Of a stretch of 64,000 nt of DNA, positions 32,210-39,493 are shown one piece after another. Source of the stretch: Chlamydiia bacterium (GTDB lineage Bacteria > Chlamydiota > Chlamydiia > Chlamydiales > Simkaniaceae). Where the stretch lies: contig JAUIEV010000001.1 of assembly GCA_030429605.1 (NCBI GenBank), positions 124,001-188,000 of the forward strand, in the 5' to 3' direction. Below the pieces are notes generated by a model. It made no database searches and had not been told where the DNA came from. It worked only from the letters and a program-made list of their open reading frames with translations. The translations under genes and the position numbers were made by a program. The stretch's first letter is position 1; the number at the start of each line of letters is the position of its first letter.

Positions 32210-33202
32210 TTACAGTGTCTCTTCTTTAATTGCCCGAGTCAGGAGGGTTTTCACAGCATCCTTCGGGTTTGCTCCCTCATAAATAATTGAGTAAACTCCT
32301 TCAGAAATTGGGATTGGAATTCCGTGCTTTTTAGAAAGCTCGCACGCAGAGACAGCCGTATACGCTCCCTCTACAACCATTCCAATTTCTTTTTTAGCTT
32401 CCTCTGCTGACGTGTTTTTTGCAAGGAGAGTTCCAAACCGGTAGTTTCTAGAATGGACGGATAAGCATGTAACACAAAGATCACCCATCCCTGATAATCC
32501 ATTTAAGGTTTCCGGGTGACAGCCTTTGACTGCTGAGAGTTTTCGAATTTCATGAAGCCCCCGCGTCATAAGAGCCGCTTTTGTGTTTTGGCCATATCCT
32601 AAGCCATCCGAAATCCCACATGCGATAGCAATAATGTTTTTCATTGCCCCACCAAAAGAGACTCCTTTTACATCAGCATTTGGATAAACACGAAACCGAG
32701 TATTTCCAAACGCATCACAAATCATCTGGCGCACCGTCTTGTCGTGTGCTGTAGCAACCACTGATGCAGGGAGTTTTTCATTCACTTCTTTTGCAATGGT
32801 AGGACCACTTAATCCCCCAATAAGATCGGTACTTCCGATCAGCTCTTCTGCAACTTCACAAAGAAGCTCACCACTTCCCTGCTCAATTCCTTTTGATGTA
32901 ATAACAAACGGAGTTGAGAGTTTTCCTCGTGACAAGACGTTTTGCAAAACAGGACGAAAGCCTGCTGAGGTAACCGATTCCACAATAAGGTCTTTTCCTT
33001 CAAGCGCTTCATCAAGGTCAGTTGTAAACTGCATTCCCTTTGGAGCAGGGTAATTGTTCAACCGAGGATGCCCCTTTCCTGCTTTGAGCATATCCAGGAT
33101 GGTTCCCTCTACTGACCATAGCGTGACCTCATGGCCATTTTCTTGAAGGAGGCAAGCTAAACAATACCCCCACGCACCTGATCCGAGATAACCTATTCGC
33201 AT
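32210..33202 (-). CDS. gpsA: Glycerol-3-phosphate dehydrogenase [NAD(P)+]
   Basis: GpsA makes sn-glycerol 3-phosphate from dihydroxyacetone phosphate for phospholipid synthesis. The 330-residue protein has GYLGSGAWGYCLACLLQENG (cofactor site), IVESVTSAGF, SKGIEQGSG, GGLSGPTIAKEV, VKGVSFGGAMKNIIAIACGI (catalytic Lys) and GLSGMGDLCVTC. It overlaps the upstream glycosyltransferase gene by 10 bases and is followed at 3 bases by nnr. Confidence 0.97.
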   Translation of the reverse strand: MRIGYLGSGAWGYCLACLLQENGHEVTLWSVEGTILDMLKAGKGHPRLNNYPAPKGMQFTTDLDEALEGKDLIVESVTSAGFRPVLQNVLSRGKLSTPFVITSKGIEQGSGELLCEVAEELIGSTDLIGGLSGPTIAKEVNEKLPASVVATAHDKTVRQMICDAFGNTRFRVYPNADVKGVSFGGAMKNIIAIACGISDGLGYGQNTKAALMTRGLHEIRKLSAVKGCHPETLNGLSGMGDLCVTCLSVHSRNYRFGTLLAKNTSAEEAKKEIGMVVEGAYTAVSACELSKKHGIPIPISEGVYSIIYEGANPKDAVKTLLTRAIKEETL

Positions 33203-34089
33203 ACGTGTATACCCTCATTGTTTTGTATGTGGGAATATACATCATCAGGTGAAATAGATTCCAACCCAATCAAAGGAAAATGTTGAAGGTATGGGTTTGG
33301 TGATCGAACGTTTTGCCGAAGAATACCTTGATTTGGGTCATTCCAAAGAGAAATAACGTGTAATGGTGAAGCGACATCAACATAGTACATTGTCGACAAA
33401 ATGCCCGAATCAGGAGCAACAAGTGCTGTGCAGTGTGTAAAAAGAATGGTTGCCACCTCTTGAAGTGTTGTTTCCCCTCTCAAATCAATAACACCTTCAA
33501 AAGCTCCTTCTTTTCTTTTCCCGAAAAGAACCGGAACATTTCCACCTTCTCTTGTTTTTTTTATGAGTTCTCGCCATTTCTGCTCCGGCCAGTTTTTTTC
33601 ATACCGGTAAAAACCACCCGTTTCTGTGTCAACATGCATACCAATGTATTTCCGTCCTTCAAGATGGCATGGAAGCGGTTGTTTTTTGTAGAGCAGTTTT
33701 GGAACAACAAGGCCAGGAAGCCACGGTAGATCTTTTGTTGGGTCAACGGGAAGAAAAAGCCCCTTTTGCATATACAAGGAAAAATCAAATGGCTCCCCTC
33801 GCTTCAAACCGGGAAGCGCTCTTGCCTCACTTCCAGGAAGCATTGCAAAGACATCGAGGAGGTCTTGGCGTGTAAGGTAAATGATGCGTGTATTGGGGAA
33901 AAACTGGCGTATACGGAGGTTCACTCCATACAATCCGAGTGGTACATCACCCATACCTCGATTCCATGGAATATAAATCTCTTTGGGCGCGTCTGCATTT
34001 CGCAACGTGCGTTCAAATCTATTCACACGTAAAGCGGCTTTACATCTTCTAAGGAGTGTTGAAAAAATTGAGCGTTTTTGTAATGACAT
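33193..34089 (-). CDS. Glycosyltransferase family 9 (heptosyltransferase-like) protein
   Basis: The 298-residue protein has the two-Rossmann GT9 pattern: WNRGMGDVPLGLYG near the N-terminus, IGMHVDTETGGFYRYEKNWP, EQKWRELIKKT, VIDLRGETTLQEVATILFTH, and VAPDSGILSTMYYV, where family members have ND(S/T)GPMHLA. The GT9 motif is thus altered (APDSGIL). It sits directly after waaF, overlapping by 41 bases, so it likely adds another sugar to the LPS core or a related glycan. Donor and acceptor are unknown. Confidence 0.8.
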   Translation of the reverse strand: MSLQKRSIFSTLLRRCKAALRVNRFERTLRNADAPKEIYIPWNRGMGDVPLGLYGVNLRIRQFFPNTRIIYLTRQDLLDVFAMLPGSEARALPGLKRGEPFDFSLYMQKGLFLPVDPTKDLPWLPGLVVPKLLYKKQPLPCHLEGRKYIGMHVDTETGGFYRYEKNWPEQKWRELIKKTREGGNVPVLFGKRKEGAFEGVIDLRGETTLQEVATILFTHCTALVAPDSGILSTMYYVDVASPLHVISLWNDPNQGILRQNVRSPNPYLQHFPLIGLESISPDDVYSHIQNNEGIHVCE

Positions 34090-34984
34090 CTTCTACCTGA
34101 ATTGAGCGCATGCAGCGAAAATCGATCGGGCACTCTCTTTTAAAACATGGTGAACAGAACGTTTTTTTATATAGTACTCGAGAGGTATTCGAGAACGGAG
34201 CAGTATACTTCGGCTCAGTTGAACCGAAAAGAGAAAAAACGGGCGTCCCAAGTGCATCAGCAATGTGCATAGGCCCGCTGTCATTACTGATGACTGCATC
34301 ACAAATGGATAAACATGCCATGAGCTCCCTCAGTGTTGTCTGTCCGCTGAGGTCACACGCTCCTTTAGGCACATACTTTGAAACCTCAAACGCCTCATCC
34401 TTTGCCCCAAAAAACACACACCGAATCCCTTCTTTCATAAGCCGCTGAGCAACCTGTTGAAACCGCTCTTTCGGCCAACACTTTGCGGGACCATATGCTG
34501 CATGTGTATGAAACCCAACCAGAGGGCCATTTCCAAGTCGTTGCCGCGCCCATGCTGTTTCTTTTTCTGAAACAAAAAGGCGTGGAGGCATTTTTTCATT
34601 CTTTTTTCCAAGCGATTGTAAAAGATGCTGATAGGTCAAAGACAAGTGCTGAGTATAACGATTTTCAGGAAATGGAATGCTATCTGTCAAAAGAAGCCCT
34701 CTGCAATCTGCTTTAAACCCAATTCTTCGTGGAATCCCCTGTCGAAAGAGGTGCCAGGCCGAAGAAAATGAATTTGTCAGCAAAAGCCCGACATCATAGT
34801 TCTCTTGAAGCGGCTCTTTCACGCTGTACATCTTTTCTACGGATGGGTGCTCCTCTAAGAGAGCGTGAATATGTGGTTTTGCAATAACAGAAACTTTCGG
34901 GAAATAGCTGAGCACAGGTGTTGCCATTACAGCATCACCAATCCAGTTCGGAAAGCGTATGATAAGTTGCGTCGATTGTCCCAT
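34049..34984 (-). CDS. waaF: ADP-heptose:LPS heptosyltransferase
   Basis: WaaF-type enzymes transfer heptose to the LPS inner core at the cytosolic face of the inner membrane. The 311 residues show IIRFPNWIGDAVMATPVL, GLLLTNSFSSAWHLF, IPRRIGFK, GPAKCWPKERF, LSGQTTLRELMA, the hallmark SNDSGPMHIADALGTPVFSL, GSTEPKYTAP and CSPCFKRECP. Chlamydia LPS lacks heptose as I recall, so a heptose-containing core would be a point of difference. Divergent from ruvC, with only 24 bases between. Confidence 0.92.
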   Translation of the reverse strand: MGQSTQLIIRFPNWIGDAVMATPVLSYFPKVSVIAKPHIHALLEEHPSVEKMYSVKEPLQENYDVGLLLTNSFSSAWHLFRQGIPRRIGFKADCRGLLLTDSIPFPENRYTQHLSLTYQHLLQSLGKKNEKMPPRLFVSEKETAWARQRLGNGPLVGFHTHAAYGPAKCWPKERFQQVAQRLMKEGIRCVFFGAKDEAFEVSKYVPKGACDLSGQTTLRELMACLSICDAVISNDSGPMHIADALGTPVFSLFGSTEPKYTAPFSNTSRVLYKKTFCSPCFKRECPIDFRCMRSIQVEDVITKTLNFFNTP

Positions 34985-35008
34985 TTATCGTAGAGTGTAG
35001 CACACATC

Positions 35009-35500
35009 ATGAATAGTCGGAAATATTGTATATTAGGAATCGACCCGGGAACGACAATTACTGGGTACGGCATAATTGAGAGTACACTCAACATCCATTC
35101 ACCTGTTGATTATGGATGTATTCGTCCACCTAAGGGGATGTCGCTTCACAAAAGATACCTCGTGATTTTTGAAGCAATTGAATCATTGATCAAAAAATAC
35201 ACTCCGGATGCAGTTGCCGTCGAAACGCAGTATGTTGCTAAAAACCCGCAGAGTGCCTTGAAACTTGGTATGGCGCGGGGCGTTGCACTTTTAGCTGCAA
35301 CGAAGAATAACGTAGAAATTTTTGAATATGCTCCAACTGTGGCAAAACGGGCTGCTGTAGGAAAGGGGTCTGCCTCAAAAGAAGAGGTGCAAAAAATGAT
35401 CCAAGTACTTCTTAAGCTTAGTCATCCACCGGAGCCTGAGGACGCAGCAGATGCGCTCTCTATTGCTTTATGTCATATACACAGGATGCGTCATGTTTGA
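35009..35500 (+). CDS. ruvC: Holliday junction resolvase RuvC
   Basis: RuvC cuts Holliday junctions together with RuvAB. The 163 residues show the RNase-H-like acidic residues: ILGIDPGTTITGYGII (Asp), AVETQYVAKNPQSALKLGMA (Glu) and the C-terminal EPEDAADALSIALCH (Asp). KKEEVQ-type region is present as SKEEVQKMIQ. It overlaps ruvA by 8 bases; ruvB is not in the window. Confidence 0.97.
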   Translation: MNSRKYCILGIDPGTTITGYGIIESTLNIHSPVDYGCIRPPKGMSLHKRYLVIFEAIESLIKKYTPDAVAVETQYVAKNPQSALKLGMARGVALLAATKNNVEIFEYAPTVAKRAAVGKGSASKEEVQKMIQVLLKLSHPPEPEDAADALSIALCHIHRMRHV

Positions 35501-36083
35501 ATTTATTGAAGGGACTTTAGAAGAAAAATCTCCAGAAAGCATTGCTATCAACTGTCGAGGAGTAGGGTATCTCCTTTTTATTCCGGTGAATTGCTTTCAT
35601 GAGCTCCCCCAGATTGGAACTCCTGTTCGAATGTACACCTCTTTTATTGTTAGAGAAGATTCACAACGACTTTTTGGCTTTTTGGAACGGAGCGAACGAG
35701 ACCTTTTTTCCACATTAAAAGATATTTCCGGCATTGGACCAAAAACAGCGCTTTCACTCATTGGACACCTTGAGAAAAATGCACTCCTCGAAGCTGTTCA
35801 TGCATCGAATACAAAACTTATTTCAAAGGTCCCTGGCATTGGAAAAAAAACAGCTGAGCGGCTTGTTATTGAACTTCGAGATAAAAAAATGACTTCTTCT
35901 TTTTCTGTGAAAGACGTCTCCCTCACAGCTGAAGAGCAGTTGAAGGCAGATGGAGTTTCAGCGCTCATGAGCTTGGGCTACTCGCCAATACAGGCAGAAA
36001 AAGCAGTCGATAAAACGTTAAAAGTGAGCGAAGACACACTCGATCTCCCTCTTCTCATTACTACTTCTTTAAAAAATATGTAG
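35493..36083 (+). CDS. ruvA: Holliday junction helicase subunit RuvA
   Basis: RuvA binds the junction and loads RuvB. The 196-residue protein starts at the ATG at 35493 (MFEFIEGTLEEKSPESIAIN); an upstream in-frame extension is a shadow of ruvC. The OB-fold domain is followed by two helix-hairpin-helix motifs (LKDISGIGPKTALSLIGHL and ISKVPGIGKKTAERLVIEL) and a C-terminal domain III (EEQLKADGVSALMSLGYS). Length is normal. Confidence 0.97.
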   Translation: MFEFIEGTLEEKSPESIAINCRGVGYLLFIPVNCFHELPQIGTPVRMYTSFIVREDSQRLFGFLERSERDLFSTLKDISGIGPKTALSLIGHLEKNALLEAVHASNTKLISKVPGIGKKTAERLVIELRDKKMTSSFSVKDVSLTAEEQLKADGVSALMSLGYSPIQAEKAVDKTLKVSEDTLDLPLLITTSLKNM

Positions 36084-36100
36084 CGAGTAAAACTGCACTA

Positions 36101-36427
36101 TTAGAAATTTTCTTTTAGAAAAGCGGTGCAATTTTCGAGAATAATCTGAAGGTTTGTAAAAGAAATAGTATAGTCTTCACACGTGAAAAAGGCAACAATG
36201 GCATTTAAAAGGCCTTGCAAAAGAATCACGCCCGCATACCCCACGAGCGCAACTGCGCCACTTGCAATAACGGTAGAAACCGTCAAGTGCCTAAGGAGGA
36301 CCCCAGTACTTGTTCCCAATCTATTTGCAATAGATGGAAAGTCCGGAACTTCACGTAGTGAGGGATTGCCTATCGTTCTAGGTTCTCCCACTTCTATTAT
36401 TTCGAATTCATGACGTTGTATTTCCAT
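36101..36427 (-). CDS. Small membrane protein, possible inclusion-membrane (Inc)-like protein
   Basis: The protein has 108 residues if started at the ATG at 36427; an in-frame TTG at 36490 would add 21 residues, and an AGGAG lies between them, so the start is uncertain. A long hydrophobic region (STVIASGAVALVGYAGVILL, then QGLLNAIVAFF, about 35 residues) is flanked by polar tails, roughly as in the bilobed domain of chlamydial Inc proteins. It has no signal peptide. A TATAAT lies just upstream on this strand. It is a single gene between ruvA and the mnmE promoter. I do not recognise the family; the Inc idea is inference. Confidence 0.55.
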   Translation of the reverse strand: MEIQRHEFEIIEVGEPRTIGNPSLREVPDFPSIANRLGTSTGVLLRHLTVSTVIASGAVALVGYAGVILLQGLLNAIVAFFTCEDYTISFTNLQIILENCTAFLKENF

Positions 36428-36518
36428 ATGCTGCAAATTATGTAATAAATCTCCTGATTTCTCAACTAAAAAACAACTATTATATAACAATAAATTTTAT
36501 TATTTGAAAATTTTCTTT

Positions 36519-36548
36519 TTGTCATGAACAACCTCATTCATGTATACT
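36519..36548 (+). promoter_or_regulatory. mnmE promoter
   Basis: TTGTCA (36519-36524), an 18-base spacer and TATACT (36543-36548). The ATG of mnmE is only 8 bases after the -10 box, so a transcript from here would be leaderless or nearly so. Confidence 0.6.
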
Positions 36549-36555
36549 TTCCTCC

Positions 36556-37926
36556 ATGCAGTTTACTCATAAAACATATACACCAGGCGATGCCATTGTT
36601 GCACTCGCAACTCCCCCAGGTGAAGGAGGGGTTGCCATTGTTCGTATTTCAGGAAATAACGCGCTTGAAGTAGGAATGAAAATGCTCCGTGCCTCAAAAG
36701 ATTCTTTTGAGTCGCATAAAGCAAAGCTTATGAATGTGTATGATCAGAACGAAACCGTCATTGACAAATCGCTTATTCTCCCCCTTCTTGGAAAAAAATC
36801 TTTTACAGGAGAAGACACCATTGAAATCCACTGCCACGGCGGAGTCTTGATCCCGAAAAAAGTAATAGAGAGAGCCATCACTTGTGGTGCTCGCGCCGCT
36901 GGGCCCGGAGAATTTTCGTACCGCGCATTTATCAATGGAAAATTATCCCTTTCTCAAGCTGAAGCCATTCAATCGCTTATTGCTGCAAAGAGTGATGCAG
37001 GAATGCGCTCAGCACTCCAACACCTTGAAGGACGCCTTCATACTGAAGTCGAAGCGTTGCAGAAAACATTGTTTGATGTGGCTGCAATTCTTGAAGCATG
37101 GGTTGATTTTCCTGAAGAGGGACTGGAGTTTGCAACATTTGAGGAGGTCATCGCAACGCTGCAAACCACCCTTGATGCAATGAAAAAACTACTCCAAACC
37201 TATGATGATGGAAAACGTCTGTCAACAAGCTACTCTCTTTGCCTTCTTGGTGAACCCAATGTTGGGAAATCATCCATATTAAATGCACTCTCCGGAAAAG
37301 AGCGAGCTATTGTCACCCACATACCCGGTACGACGCGCGATCTTCTTGAAGAAGAGCTGCAGTTCGGAGGATACTCGTTCAAACTGATTGACACTGCAGG
37401 CATTCGAGAAACAGAAGAAATAGTTGAAAAAGAAGGTGTTCGCCGCTCACAAAAAGCTGCAAAAGAAGCAGACATTGTCCTCCTTGTTTTTGACAGGAGC
37501 AAAGGAATTGGGCATGCTTCCGCCTTACTTGATGTTGTTCCAAAAGATAAAACGGTTATCGTATGGAACAAAGCAGATATACCTGATAGGCAAGACATAC
37601 AGCTCCCGTTTCCACAGACAGTCCATGTCTCTGCACGTGCCGGAATTGGCATCGACACATTGAAAGAAGCAATTCATTCACTTGTTGGCGCACATTCTTT
37701 TAATAAAGAAGAAGTGCTTTTAACATCAGAGCGTCATTTTTCTGCGTTGCAATCTGCAAGCATGAATATTGAAAAAGTCATAGAAGGATTGAAAAGCGAT
37801 CTCTCAGCAGAATTTGTTTCAAGTGATATGCGAGAGTGCTTAAAAGATCTTGGCACAATCATTGGAAGCGATGTGACAGAAGACCTTCTCTCGAGCATTT
37901 TTTCTAAATTTTGTGTGGGAAAATGA
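36556..37926 (+). CDS. mnmE: tRNA modification GTPase MnmE
   Basis: MnmE with MnmG modifies the wobble uridine of certain tRNAs. The 456 residues hold the N-terminal tetrahydrofolate-binding domain (DAIVALATPPGEGGVAIVRI; FTGEDTIEIHCHGG), a helical domain, and the G domain: GEPNVGKSSILNAL (G1), IPGTTRD (G2), DTAG (G3), NKAD (G4). It ends in FCVGK, the variant of the C-terminal Cys motif. The stop overlaps nth as ATGA. Confidence 0.97.
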   Translation: MQFTHKTYTPGDAIVALATPPGEGGVAIVRISGNNALEVGMKMLRASKDSFESHKAKLMNVYDQNETVIDKSLILPLLGKKSFTGEDTIEIHCHGGVLIPKKVIERAITCGARAAGPGEFSYRAFINGKLSLSQAEAIQSLIAAKSDAGMRSALQHLEGRLHTEVEALQKTLFDVAAILEAWVDFPEEGLEFATFEEVIATLQTTLDAMKKLLQTYDDGKRLSTSYSLCLLGEPNVGKSSILNALSGKERAIVTHIPGTTRDLLEEELQFGGYSFKLIDTAGIRETEEIVEKEGVRRSQKAAKEADIVLLVFDRSKGIGHASALLDVVPKDKTVIVWNKADIPDRQDIQLPFPQTVHVSARAGIGIDTLKEAIHSLVGAHSFNKEEVLLTSERHFSALQSASMNIEKVIEGLKSDLSAEFVSSDMRECLKDLGTIIGSDVTEDLLSSIFSKFCVGK

Positions 37927-38540
37927 ATAAACGTGCTGCATTTATTCTTAAAACACTTGAAAGATACTTTCCGGACCCACCAGTTCCCCTCCAACACAAA
38001 GATCCGTTCACACTGCTTATCGCTGTTCTTCTTTCAGCACAATGCACAGACGAGCGTGTGAACCAAATAACACCAAAGCTCTTTTCACTCGCTGACACTC
38101 CTGAATCGATGGCACAGCAAGACCCGAACACAGTTGAAGAGATCATTCGCCCATGCGGACTTGGAAAAACGAAGGCAAATGCAATCGTGACTCTTTCTCA
38201 AAATCTGCTTCGCGATCATGGAGGTGTTGTTCCACAAACACTTGAAGCGCTCGAAAAACTCCCTGGCGTAGGGCACAAAACAGCATCCGTCGTTCTCATA
38301 CAAGCATTCCACACACCTGCCTTTCCGGTAGACACACACATTCACAGATGCGCAAAAAGATGGGGCCTTTCAAAAGGAACGAATGTCCGCATCACTGAGC
38401 GAGACCTCAAAGCGATTTTTCCTAAAAGCACATGGATTAAACTGCACTTGCAGATTATTTATTTTGCCCGCGCATATTGTCCTGCGAAGAAGCACGATAT
38501 AGAAAAATGTCCCATATGTAGCCAGCTAAACAGTTTTTAA
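37923..38540 (+). CDS. nth: Endonuclease III (DNA glycosylase/AP lyase), atypical Fe-S region
   Basis: Nth removes oxidised pyrimidines. The 205-residue protein has LLSAQCTDERVNQITPKLF, the helix-hairpin-helix LPGVGHKTASVVL with the catalytic Lys, and VDTHIHRCAKRWGL with the catalytic Asp. The C-terminus reads YCPAKKHDIEKCPICSQLNSF: three Cys with spacing C-x9-C-x2-C and no fourth, where the usual cluster motif is C-x6-C-x2-C-x5-C. The Fe-S cluster may be absent or differently held. Start is the ATG in the mnmE stop overlap. The 3' end overlaps psd by 4 bases, convergent. Confidence 0.94.
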   Translation: MNKRAAFILKTLERYFPDPPVPLQHKDPFTLLIAVLLSAQCTDERVNQITPKLFSLADTPESMAQQDPNTVEEIIRPCGLGKTKANAIVTLSQNLLRDHGGVVPQTLEALEKLPGVGHKTASVVLIQAFHTPAFPVDTHIHRCAKRWGLSKGTNVRITERDLKAIFPKSTWIKLHLQIIYFARAYCPAKKHDIEKCPICSQLNSF

Positions 38541-39427
38541 TCGTGTATTTCTTCAGCAAGCGGCTGCCCCATTTTGCACAGTACTTCTATTCCTTTTTCT
38601 GAGGCTGACACAATGTCTTTTGCAAGAGTACACACCCCTTTTTCAAATAGGAGGACAAGTGCAGAGCCGCCAAACGAAAAATAGCCCAGCTCTTCACCAC
38701 GAGTATAGTGTGTATTGGGCGTGAACGAATAATGAATAGTCCCGACATTTGTTGCGCCAACAAGCACACACTGAACAGTTCCATACTCTTTTGTCTCAAG
38801 TGAAATCCGCTCCCGCTTATTCTCCCAAAAAATCGAAGGCGTTTTTTTCGTAGCAAGAGGATTCACAGAGTAGAGCCCACCTGAAATTTTCACAGGAGCA
38901 CGTGGAGTGCAACTGACTGGAAAGTGGACCCTGTGATAATCAACAGGACAGAGTCGAGCAAGAAGGAGGTTCCCTCCCTCATACCTTTTTGCAAGCTCAG
39001 CATCTCCCAAAAAGGCCGGAAGATTAAACGTGGCTCCTTTGACGAGAAAGGCGCTTTTATCAGAAAGTGCTTCTATTGCGAAATACCTCCCGTCTGCAGG
39101 AAGGCAGAGGTCATTTGCAATAGGACGAACGTGTGGCCGAAGCTTCCGAATAAAAAAATCGTTAAACGAAGTAAACTCATGAACAGATTGCGCAAATTCA
39201 GATGTGTCTACATTGAATTTCTGAATGAATGGCTTAATCTTTTTTTTACTCCATCCCGTTTTTTGCACCCACCCGTACACCCTTGAAATGAGCGGGGAGG
39301 ACGCAACAACGTATAAAATACATTTTGAAATAAAACTATTTTTATAGAGAAAAGAAAGAAATTGTCCTCCATAGACCTTTTCTTCTTCAATTTTTTTCGA
39401 TTCCCTGTCTAAATATTGAATTGACAT
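38537..39427 (-). CDS. psd: Phosphatidylserine decarboxylase
   Basis: Psd makes phosphatidylethanolamine at the inner membrane. From ATG 39427 the protein has 296 residues; a GTG at 39436 would add three. Motifs are FNDFFIRKLRPHVRPI, LPADGRYF (Asp), CPVDYHRVHFPVS (His) and, near the end, FSFGGSALVLLFEKG, where the Ser of GGS is the self-cleavage site that becomes the pyruvoyl group. Chlamydiae keep psd beside secA and mnmE/nth as I recall. Confidence 0.95.
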   Translation of the reverse strand: MSIQYLDRESKKIEEEKVYGGQFLSFLYKNSFISKCILYVVASSPLISRVYGWVQKTGWSKKKIKPFIQKFNVDTSEFAQSVHEFTSFNDFFIRKLRPHVRPIANDLCLPADGRYFAIEALSDKSAFLVKGATFNLPAFLGDAELAKRYEGGNLLLARLCPVDYHRVHFPVSCTPRAPVKISGGLYSVNPLATKKTPSIFWENKRERISLETKEYGTVQCVLVGATNVGTIHYSFTPNTHYTRGEELGYFSFGGSALVLLFEKGVCTLAKDIVSASEKGIEVLCKMGQPLAEEIHD

Positions 39428-39436
39428 CACGTTCAC

Positions 39437-39465
39437 TCGACTTTGTGAAAAGTTTATGATATACT
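39437..39465 (+). promoter_or_regulatory. secA promoter
   Basis: TCGACT (39437-39442), a 17-base spacer and TATACT (39460-39465), 29 bases before the secA ATG, which has AAGGAAG as ribosome site. Confidence 0.6.
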
Positions 39466-39493
39466 ATAGGTCACGATCATAAAGGAAGTTAGC

